Shown here piece after piece: positions 56,345 to 64,000 of a stretch of 64,000 nt of DNA; the stretch's first letter is position 1, and each line of letters opens with the position of its first letter. The notes below the pieces were generated by a model. That model was not told where the DNA came from. It searched no databases and was given only the letters and a program-made list of their open reading frames with translations. This DNA comes from Thermothielavioides terrestris NRRL 8126 (lineage: Eukaryota; Ascomycota; Sordariomycetes; Sordariales; Chaetomiaceae): positions 8,599,501 through 8,663,500 of the forward strand of contig NC_016458.1 of NCBI RefSeq assembly GCF_000226115.1, read 5' to 3'. The position numbers and the translations under genes were made by a program.

Positions 56345-57387
56345 CAGTTGGTGAACTTTACTAGACCCTACGGTGACTGTCTGCCCCCGTAAGTGTGAAG
56401 CGAAGCTTTACGCCCTGGTAATTTACAGAGAAATTGGCACTGTACAAACCACGCTAAGTCACATGACTTGGGCCTCTCGACCAGTCCCCGCACAGATAAC
56501 TCTGGAGATTTGCCCGGTAATATGAAGCGAAGCTTAGCTTCGCTCCGTCAGTGCATACACTGTGTGTATGTAACACTTTCCGGAGCTCATCTTTAAGCTT
56601 CGCTTCAATTACATATAAAGCAGGGTTGGAGGGAGGATTACACTGGGGTGGCAAGGAAGTCAAGGACGGACGGAGTGTACGGTATGAAGGGAGCTGGTCC
56701 TCTCGAGACGCTCCGCCTTGCGTCGAACTAGTCAAGGGGGAGCGAGGGTGCTTGGGCTGGTCTTGGAGCGTAGCGGCTACTACGATACCCTTTCATTCGG
56801 AGTACAGAACCAACGTATGATACAATGCCAATGTTCTATTTCTGACATTCATTATTTTATGCATATAATACATAGCAAACATGATCGCTGCTCGCTATGC
56901 AGAGTGGAGAGTGTCTATCGTCACAAGGCAGGGGCCGCCGCATCACATCGCGCGCCACCCGCCGTCAGTTCTGTCCCACAACCAGCCGCGCCGTCCCAAC
57001 CGAGTCCGCCGTCCGTTGAAAAGACAAACCCGCCTGCCCACACCGAGCCTCACGCACACGTAGTCGGGGCCCCCGGTAGAATCTATCCGATGAAACGCCC
57101 CGCCGATCCCGATCCCCAGAAAATTCCCGGTTTTAAGAGCCCAATTAAACAGACATAGGAAAACAGACATAGGAAACGAAGTGAGAAGATGCAGGGTGAC
57201 TGAAGCGTTTCCGCCGTTTCGCTCCGTCTCTCCCAGCGAATCTTGCGATGAACTTCAACCCCCTCACGGTCAACCACAACCCAACCAGCCAGCCAGCGAC
57301 CATTTCACCAACGGGTATCATTCCAAGCGGGCAAAAGATGAGACAGACAAAAGAACGGATGAGGTCAAGAGCCACCGTGACAGCCGC
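56345..57387. other. Convergent intergenic region with a short repeated motif
   Basis: About 1 kb between the ends of the membrane-protein gene (plus) and the PPR gene (minus). It contains three copies of a 12-bp motif (next entry). No gene seen. Confidence 0.5.
56397..56606. repeat. Dispersed GAAGCGAAGCTT motif, three copies
   Basis: Direct copies lie at 56397-56408 and 56524-56535, and an inverted copy (AAGCTTCGCTTC) at 56595-56606. The second copy is followed at once by a partial inverted copy, forming an AGCGAAGCT/AGCTTCGCT hairpin. Origin and role unknown. Confidence 0.75.
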
Positions 57388-60300
57388 CTAGGCAGCAGCC
57401 ACGGCTCCCGCAGCATGACCACCGCCAAGGAGCTCGAGGACCTTGTTGACCACGGCACTGGGATATCCGCGGCTGAGCATCTCGCTGACGACAGCCTTGG
57501 CATTCTCCCGGTCCTGGACGGCCAGATAAGCCCGCGTCATGGCCTCGTACGTGCTCGGCTCGCGCTTCTCGCGGCCCACGGCAGCGTAGATGGCCTCGGC
57601 CTTGGCGATGTTGCCCTCGGCCGCCCAGCCGTGGATCAGCGTGTTGGCGATGTAGGGCGTCAGCTCGACATGCTTGTCACGCATCTGCGCAAGGACAGAC
57701 TCGGTGGCGGCAACCTGGCGGTTGGCGACCATCGCCTCGAAGAGGGCCTGGAACAGGCAGGCGTCGGGAGCAACCAGGCGGTCCTCCATGACCGAGTCAA
57801 ACACACGGCGAGCGCCCTCCATGTCGTGCAGGACACAGCCACGGGCGTGGATCAGCGCCGCGTAGTGGACCGCCTCAGGTGTCTGGTTAGAGGCGCGGAT
57901 CATGTCCAGCACGGCCTCGGCAGCCTTCATGTCGACAGGCTCGAGGGTAGCGTGCGTGTCAACGAGCAGCTTGAAGGTGTGTGCGGTCGGGGCGATGCCT
58001 CTGGCCTTCATGCGTTCGTAGTACTCCAGCACCTTGGTCTTGTCGCGCTTGGTCGTCAGGAAGAACTGCATCATGCTGTTGTACGGAGCCGGGCGTGCCT
58101 TGTAGTTCGGCATGGACTCCATCTCGTCAAAGAGCTCTTCGGCAAACTTCTCGTCGCTGACTCGGCAGAGCGCGTTGACGATTGTCCCGTAGGTCACCGA
58201 AGTCGGCTTGATTCCCAGCGCTCGCATCTCGGCGAAGTAGAAAAGGCAGTCGTCGATGCGGCGCGCCTTGCCGAGCTTTCCGATGAGCGCATTGTACAGG
58301 AAGGAAGTCGGCTCAACGCCCTCGGTCTTGGCCCGGATGAAGATCTTGACAGCTTCGGAGGCCTCGTCGAAAGTCTTGGCGGACTCTTTCATCGTGGTAA
58401 TGTAGAGACCATAGGTGTTGGCGGACGGCGTCGAACCCATGGCAAGCAACTCCTGGTGGTACTCCTCAGCCAGGGCTCTGTGGCCCAGGGTGAGACAAGC
58501 GCCAACCATGGCGTCCAGAATCGAAGACCAGCCGTAGCGGACCACCGCATACTGGGGAAGCGGGGGCACATCGGTACGCGCCATGGCGAGTATCTCCTTG
58601 CAGAGGTCCATCTTCCCCTCCTTGGCAGCAGCGGAGATGAGCTTGGCATACGTGATGTAGCGAGGATGGCGGCCGGCCCGGCGCATGTTCCGGAAGCGGG
58701 CGAGAGCCTCGTTGAGCCTCGGATGCTTGCGGCCATGTCCGCCTTCAAGCTCCTCGGTGATGAAGAATGAACCCTTCACGTCGGAGGTCGCGGCGTACGG
58801 GTCGAAGCTGTCTTCGACGTGGAACGGCGCAGGGGAGGGGCTGTATGGCGATGCTGGGAACGAGTGTTGCACTTCGGCGACCGGCACGGGAGCGTTCCGA
58901 GGATCCGTGATACCGCGGGCAGCCATGAATCTCGAAATGAACTCGGCACCCTCCTCAATCTCGTCGGCCAGCTGGGACTTGCGATCGACGGCGCCATCAC
59001 GGATGCGTTGAAACATGTACTCAGCTTGGCTCAACCCTTCGAGAACCTGCCCCGAGCCGATCAGGGCGACGGCGTACATGGCCGTAGGCTCAATGAAGGA
59101 CGACGTCGGCTGGACTTCCGGGCTGCACAAGACATCCCAGTAGCGCGCAGCGCTTGCGACGTCACCCTCACGAACGCTCATGGCAAGCAGAGCGATCGCC
59201 GAGGCCGCCGAGGCACTGGGAACAGACACGTTGGCGAACGCTGCGACGGCAGTCTGCTTGTCCCCATGATCAGCAGCAACGGTCGCGACTTCGCTCATGG
59301 TCGAGTTCCTTGTCTTTGACTCGATCTTCTGGGCCCACTGAAGAGCTTCCCGGTAAATGCCGCGGTCGATGAAGCCCTTGACAAAGCCACCGGCGATGAT
59401 GGCATCCTTGATCTCGGAGACCTTGACCCCGTACTCCTGCACGATCTTCTGGTAGAACTTCATGGCGCCTTCGAGCTTGTCGGAGACGATGTACGCGTTG
59501 ATCACGGCAGCGTAAACCTGGGCATCGAGGCGATCCTTCAGGGTTTTCTCGCCCTGATCGTTCGCAATCGCCAGGTTCCGGTACTCGTTGTAGCACTCCA
59601 CAGCGCTGATAAGGTCACCGCAGTTGGCAAACGAGGTGATCATGGCGGGGAAAATGGCGGCAAACGGCGTTGTCCGGCTGGACTCCATGTGCTCGTACAG
59701 CTGTAGCATGTCCGACACACGCCCCGCCTGGGCACAAGCCGAGATGAGCTGACGGTAGGTCTCGGACGAGTACAGCGCCTTGTTGGACGTGACCGACGAC
59801 TCGAACAGGTTGAGGGCCAGGTCCAGGCGGTCGTCCTCGACCAACATGGCGTACTCAAGCTCGTGAGATCCAAACATGAATTTGCCTGGCTCATCCATCC
59901 CACCGAAACGCAGCCGCTTGCCCTCCAGGACCTGCTTGAGCGACACGATCTCGAGCGACCGGGACGCGAGGAGGCCGACAAGGATGTTGTAAGTGTCACT
60001 GTCCGGTGAGACCTTCCGACGCAACATGTCCGTGTAGACGTCGAGTGCCTTGGTGATGATCTCCCACTTCTCCGAGGGCAAGTGGATAGCGGCCATGAGC
60101 AACGCATTGTAAGCCGTTGCAATGGGGCGAACACCGCCGGCCAGCATGGCCTCGAAGACGGCGGGAATCTCAGCATAGCGGCCGGCCTCGGAAAGCTTGG
60201 TTAAGTGGTCGGCGTATGTTTGGGATTGGGGATCGACGGGAGATGTGGGAACGCGGGCGACGCTGCCGGGCGTTGTCGCCCGTGAGAACGGTGTGACCGT

Positions 60301-60942
60301 GCGCGACCGAATTTCTTCGGCAAGCCGCTCCGCCAGAGCCGGCGATGTCGTCCGCAGTGACTCGACCTCCTCCTCCAACGCTTCTAGCTGCTTCCGGAGT
60401 TCGATCTCCTTCTCGATGGCGGCATCGATGTGGGCCAAGGCGGTCTTAGCCTCGGGCGGGACGCCCGGGGCAGTCGAGTCGTCCTCATGATCTTTACGGG
60501 ACTCCTCGCTCTCGAGGGCGAGGGTCTTCGCGTCGTGGCCGACGAGGACGGACGCCGGCGTGGGCTTCCACTCAATGCGCTTCGGAAACTGGAACTGGAC
60601 CCACTCCTTGTCGGCCTCCTCGCCATTCGCCTGCGCCTTCTGCAGGTGCTCGAAATAGGCATCTAGCCCGCCATGGCCGGCAGTCTTGTCAGGGCGGTAG
60701 TGCTCTAACGAGCTCGCGGTGTTGACGCTGGCGGTGTGGAAAGCCGACTGAAGGTTGAAGGTGGCGAGGCGGCCGACGCGAGGGCTGGTGCGCCGCCGTG
60801 CAAACGACGGGCGGTTCTGTGTGTTTAGAACATGCTGAGGATGGGTGGCAGCAACGACCGACTGGGCGTAGCCGTGGGTGAAAGACTTTGAAAATCCTTG
60901 TCGGATGAAGCTCTGGAAGACCGACGAGTAAACGGAGGGCAT
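57388..60942 (-). CDS. Large pentatricopeptide repeat (PPR) protein, probably mitochondrial
   Basis: A single 1184-residue exon. The N-terminus is basic, Ser/Gln-rich and free of acidic residues for ~60 positions, as in mitochondrial presequences. A coiled-coil segment (AHIDAAIEKEIELRKQLEALEEEVESL) follows. From about residue 250 to the end there are many 35-residue helical-hairpin repeats with PPR-style starts, for example TAYNALLMAAIHLPSEKWEII, DTYNILVGLLAS, TSFLYNALIGKLGKARRIDDCLFYFAEMRALGIKPTSVTYGTIVNALC, and HTFKLLVDTHATLEP. PPR proteins bind organelle RNA one base per repeat and govern its stability or translation. Size and layout recall the fungal Cya-5/Pet309 class that supports COX1 expression, but I cannot confirm orthology. 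Confidence 0.9.
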   Translation of the reverse strand: MPSVYSSVFQSFIRQGFSKSFTHGYAQSVVAATHPQHVLNTQNRPSFARRRTSPRVGRLATFNLQSAFHTASVNTASSLEHYRPDKTAGHGGLDAYFEHLQKAQANGEEADKEWVQFQFPKRIEWKPTPASVLVGHDAKTLALESEESRKDHEDDSTAPGVPPEAKTALAHIDAAIEKEIELRKQLEALEEEVESLRTTSPALAERLAEEIRSRTVTPFSRATTPGSVARVPTSPVDPQSQTYADHLTKLSEAGRYAEIPAVFEAMLAGGVRPIATAYNALLMAAIHLPSEKWEIITKALDVYTDMLRRKVSPDSDTYNILVGLLASRSLEIVSLKQVLEGKRLRFGGMDEPGKFMFGSHELEYAMLVEDDRLDLALNLFESSVTSNKALYSSETYRQLISACAQAGRVSDMLQLYEHMESSRTTPFAAIFPAMITSFANCGDLISAVECYNEYRNLAIANDQGEKTLKDRLDAQVYAAVINAYIVSDKLEGAMKFYQKIVQEYGVKVSEIKDAIIAGGFVKGFIDRGIYREALQWAQKIESKTRNSTMSEVATVAADHGDKQTAVAAFANVSVPSASAASAIALLAMSVREGDVASAARYWDVLCSPEVQPTSSFIEPTAMYAVALIGSGQVLEGLSQAEYMFQRIRDGAVDRKSQLADEIEEGAEFISRFMAARGITDPRNAPVPVAEVQHSFPASPYSPSPAPFHVEDSFDPYAATSDVKGSFFITEELEGGHGRKHPRLNEALARFRNMRRAGRHPRYITYAKLISAAAKEGKMDLCKEILAMARTDVPPLPQYAVVRYGWSSILDAMVGACLTLGHRALAEEYHQELLAMGSTPSANTYGLYITTMKESAKTFDEASEAVKIFIRAKTEGVEPTSFLYNALIGKLGKARRIDDCLFYFAEMRALGIKPTSVTYGTIVNALCRVSDEKFAEELFDEMESMPNYKARPAPYNSMMQFFLTTKRDKTKVLEYYERMKARGIAPTAHTFKLLVDTHATLEPVDMKAAEAVLDMIRASNQTPEAVHYAALIHARGCVLHDMEGARRVFDSVMEDRLVAPDACLFQALFEAMVANRQVAATESVLAQMRDKHVELTPYIANTLIHGWAAEGNIAKAEAIYAAVGREKREPSTYEAMTRAYLAVQDRENAKAVVSEMLSRGYPSAVVNKVLELLGGGHAAGAVAAA

Positions 60943-61829
60943 TTAGGAGACGCCTGGCGAAGAAGGATTCTAGAGTGGTGAGGGCGTTAGTCAGCGGTTG
61001 CAGAACGGGCGCAGATACTCATTGTCAAGCTGAGCCTTGCGCGGACCGGCTTCCGCGTGTTGCTCGGGGAAAAGGGCGCCGTGACTGCCCACGAGACAAC
61101 TGCCCACGCGACGCAAAACACGAAGCTTCGAGAGTGCCAAAGCGCGTAAGCGGGTGAGTCACAACTTACAAGGAGAGATGGGTAAATGCGCAATTGCAGG
61201 TTCATTTGACGACACTGAAGCCGTCAAACAAACGCGCGTTTCTAGGTAGGTACGGCTGGAGCGATTGGGAAGGTTGAGAATGACCAAAGGGGGGGAATGA
61301 GTGTGGGAGGATGGGAATGTGGCTGTCAAATATGGATGGGATGCGCGGCGCGAGCTGGAGCTCGGCTAGGATTGGTGAATGGTGGCCCGCGGGATCTTCG
61401 AACTTTTTTTCCCGCTAAGAAAGCGGGTGGACTCGGAACCCCTCTTCGCAGGGGTCCATCAGGTCCGTGGACACGACGGACTTCATGTACTCCGTACTCC
61501 CGTACCGCACCGAGCAACTCGTTCAGCTCGACGGCTTGCGGCTTGATCAACGCGAAAAGAAGCTCAGCTGTGTGTTGAATGTTTCTCGCTTCATTTGCCG
61601 AGTCAAAATGCCAGCCAAACAACCAAGCGCACAAATATCTTGCAAGCAGTGACTCACCTCAGCCGTGTGTAGGTAGTGTATGCACTCAGAGGTAACGAAT
61701 GGACAGCGCAGCCTTCGTAGGTAGTCTCCATTACGCTGTAGATACCTCGAGTTACTCTGCACTCCGTCCTCCAGAAAAGAACAGATGGCACGTTTCGAGA
61801 CAGCAGGAGCATGCTTGCCATTGCTTGTC
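60943..61829. other. Promoter of the PPR gene and left flank of the transposon
   Basis: About 890 bp. It holds the PPR gene promoter (read leftward). Short frames have no recognisable domain. Its right end includes the left copy of the transposon target duplication (61821-61829). Confidence 0.5.
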
Positions 61830-62370
61830 CGACCCTCTTAAAAAAACAACACAGATTTCTTAGAAATACGACGCGCCCTGCAGCGGTCCGTGCGCCCCCA
61901 CCAAAACCTGTCACCGCACCCCAGCCGACATGTCGCCACAGGAATCGCTTCAAATTGACGACGTTGCAAGTGCAATTAGAGAGGCTGGAAAATGCAGACT
62001 AATTAAAAACGTTGACCTGTTAGAAAGCTTGAAAATGCTACCCCTAAATACAGGAGATACTCTGGATTTGTCAATAGGTCACGTGGCATTTGCCTTATCG
62101 ATAAGCTATCTTATCGATAAGTTATCTTATCGATAAGGAGGTCTATCCGTCTTTGCAAATGCCCTCTCCTTTTGGTAAGCAACGTAGCAGTTAACCGTTT
62201 GGATCCTTTGAAGCTTTGGATCTCTCATCAATTCCTATCACGATTCCGGTATCAACATGTCAGCTGGGGGGTATGGTCGTGCTCGTTGCGAGGTGTCGGT
62301 GGGGGCGCACAGACCACTGCAGGGTGTGTCGTATTTCTAAGAAAGTTGTATTGTTTTTTTAAGAGGGTCG
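61830..62370. mobile_element. Non-autonomous Mutator-like DNA transposon (MITE), 541 bp
   Basis: Both ends begin CGACCCTCTTAAAAAAACAA reading inward, and the first 73 bp of each end (61830-61902 and 62298-62370) match at 66 positions without gaps; weaker similarity continues inward to an ACATGT at about 61929 and 62256. The element is flanked by a perfect 9-bp direct duplication, TTGCTTGTC, at 61821-61829 and 62371-62379. A 9-bp duplication with long inverted ends is the mark of Mutator-like elements, known in fungi from Hop-type transposons. The interior is AT-richer than the host and has one 68-codon frame (61930-62136) without transposase motifs. It cannot move by itself; a transposase would have to come from elsewhere in the genome. 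Confidence 0.88.
62094..62137. repeat. Three 16-bp-spaced copies of the palindrome CTTATCGATAAG inside the transposon
   Basis: Perfect 12-bp palindromes at 62094-62105, 62110-62121 and 62126-62137, each 16 bp from the next. Each contains two overlapping GATA cores on opposite strands. This could be a protein-binding array of the element or a chance tandem duplication. Confidence 0.9.
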
Positions 62371-62379
62371 TTGCTTGTC

Positions 62380-63834
62380 GTGTTGCAGCCATTTCGCGAG
62401 ATTCATGCCTCAGTCGCCAAACCGGCCAGGCGGGCAGCGAATGACGAATGAAACCACCGCAGCGGAAGACCCGGACGCGGGCTGAGTGGGGCTCTGTCCG
62501 GGGAGGGCCACGTCTAACGAAGACAAACCGGGCCAAGTCGAAACCTGGAGGAAGGCGTGGAAGGTATGGTGGGGACAGGAGGCTCGAGCCTATTGGATCG
62601 ACGTCCCCCTGTCGATCGCAACGCTCATTGGACCTGTTAATGCTCACTTCCATCCCATGTCTTCTTCCGCAACCAGTTGGCGTGAATGGTACTTTCTCGG
62701 ATCTCCGACCCCAGGTCATCTAACATTTCCAGCAGCTCGGAGCTCGCACTTGTTCAAAGCCCGACTGCACTAAGATCGTGGGTGCGCCTGGGGGGACTTG
62801 GGTTGACCGTTTTGTCGCCTTCTGCAGGAGCCATGTGCCACGCCCGGGGAGTGAGAGCTGAGAAGAATCTCGACTCCATAACTTTATCTCCTTCGAGGTC
62901 GCCAAGAGCTTCGCAAGTGGTGAACGCATCTCCGTATTTCGTACGGAGTAGATCGAACATCAAGGACAGGAGGACGAGGCATCATCTTTCATCAGCTGCT
63001 TTGCGAGGCACATCGCGGACCGACCGCCTAAGGTTGGGCACCGTGAGCCAAGCTTGGCATTGTGTGTCCAGAGTGCTGCAACACGCAAACCGATCAATTG
63101 CTTGCGAAATGTCCACGCGTCCAGACGAAAGCCACCGCCCTGGGCATCCTTCGGGTGTCGGTTATCAGATCTTGGCCAAAAGAGGAAGGATGGGGGGGAT
63201 GCCTTGGGAGTCACATGTGCTTCGCCCACGAAAATTCACCGCGACGAGGCGGCTCGACGTTTCAGCCCGGCTGACGAGGCATCCACGGCACCAGAGCCGT
63301 AGCTCCGCCCCGCCCGCTCCATCAGCCCGTTCCGCGTCGTCAATCGCCGAGATTCTCCGGTCCTGGTCGGAAGCTGCTGCCTGCAGGATTTCAGGACTCG
63401 GCGATGGATGCCTCTTTTCAGCATCACATTCATCATTTCCAAGAGCGACGAAACTGCTGGCAACCATCCAAGTGAAGGTAAATATGGCAACATCAGCCAA
63501 AATCTGAGTCGAGTGCGGTGTTGGCTGCATACCCACCTCCCACACCCGGATCCAACGTCTGATAAAGACATGCATTTCCCAGTGTTGAATCTTCCCTTTC
63601 CTCCTTTCTTTCTTTTCTTTTTCCTTTTGTATTTTTTTTTCTTTTTTTTTTTTCCCTTTTTTCTCTTTTTTCCTATCGCACCCTGACTGTCTGGCTCTCT
63701 GGTGGCTCAATGACAGCCATATGACGCTTCTCTATCCACAGTTTACACCGCCCCTTCCCCTCTCCCCCTCCCTCCTTCTTCCGGCCCAGCCTCTGCCCGC
63801 TCTGCCCCCTTGCTTACCTGAGTGGGTGCCTGGG
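62380..63834. other. Intergenic region right of the transposon
   Basis: About 1.45 kb without a recognisable gene. A pyrimidine-rich, nearly pure T/C stretch lies at about 63590-63672. Open frames up to ~270 codons overlap each other in several phases and have no domain. Confidence 0.45.
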
Positions 63835-64000
63835 TCACTGGTTCTGGTACAGTATTCCGTCCAATGGGCGCCGTTGACCGTGATGCTCGAGGGTCAGAGA
63901 TGAATGGCCAGGTATGCCGTGGTCGGCCACGCGACTGTTCAGGTCAAACTCGTAGTTAGATGACTTGATATCTGGGCGCAATTGATGAATTTGGTGGTGG
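63835..64000 (-). CDS. Possible 3' end of a minus-strand gene entering from the right edge
   Basis: On the minus strand an open frame comes in from the right edge and ends at a TGA at 63837-63835, giving at least 54 codons (including IKSSNYEFDLNSRVADHG). Composition looks like real protein rather than GC-driven chance. A GTAAGC donor-like sequence lies shortly downstream on the same strand (near 63817-63812) in another frame, so the true structure could differ. I do not recognise the family. Only the neighbouring sequence can settle whether it is a gene. Confidence 0.3.
   Translation of the reverse strand, partial: HHQIHQLRPDIKSSNYEFDLNSRVADHGIPGHSSLTLEHHGQRRPLDGILYQNQ

Larger units (their letters stand above)
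61821..62379. repeat. 9-bp target-site duplication pair around the transposon
   Basis: TTGCTTGTC occurs at 61821-61829 and again at 62371-62379, exactly abutting the two terminal inverted repeats. The perfect match suggests a fairly young insertion or slow local change. Confidence 0.88.

Noticed and set aside
61930..62136. 68-codon frame inside the transposon
   Set aside because: It starts at an ATG in the extended inverted repeat and has no transposase DDE-type or zinc-finger motif; it is too short to be an active transposase.

Overview
This window is nuclear DNA of a filamentous ascomycete. Genes are split by short (about 50-160 bp) GT-AG introns, coding DNA is GC-rich with C/G third bases, and there are two Zn2Cys6 regulators and secreted cellulases. 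The GH7 cellobiohydrolase at 26162-27800 closely resembles, from memory, the CBH1 of thermophilic Chaetomiaceae, most like Thermothielavioides (Thielavia) terrestris. The species name is an inference; a fungal, Sordariomycete-type source is much safer.

Layout. 1-21.4 kb is mostly housekeeping: a macro-domain protein running off the left edge (minus), cytosolic glutaminyl-tRNA synthetase with six exons (plus), a decayed relic of a DUF6536-type membrane protein, two neighbouring Cys-motif proteins of unknown role, a Pro-rich membrane protein (minus), a DUF4140/DUF4139 protein, an ExoIII-type nuclease converging on an RNA ligase, and a SNF5-family chromatin remodelling subunit. 21.4-26.2 kb is a long gene-free stretch upstream of cbh1. 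26.2-41.2 kb is accessory: CBH1 with a CBM1 module, a secreted NMT1/SsuA-like binding protein, an O-methyltransferase, and two divergent Zn2Cys6 regulators. 42-61 kb holds a conserved TPR-like protein, a DOMON-cytochrome b561 redox protein converging on a ten-exon GH5 endoglucanase (EG2/Cel5A type), an MFS transporter, a Ser/Thr-rich single-pass membrane protein and a long mitochondrial-type PPR protein. At 61830-62370 there is a 541-bp non-autonomous DNA transposon with long terminal inverted repeats and a perfect 9-bp target duplication (Mutator-like).

How they fit. The clearest theme is plant cell-wall breakdown: CBH1 cuts crystalline cellulose, the GH5 enzyme cuts internally, and the membrane DOMON-b561 protein is a plausible electron carrier at the cell surface. 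The methyltransferase next to a Zn2Cys6 regulator could be a small secondary-metabolism locus, but no backbone synthase is present. Exon structures were worked out by hand from splice consensus, phase and protein-family conservation; every multi-exon model keeps frame end to end. No tRNA, rRNA or CRISPR feature was recognised.
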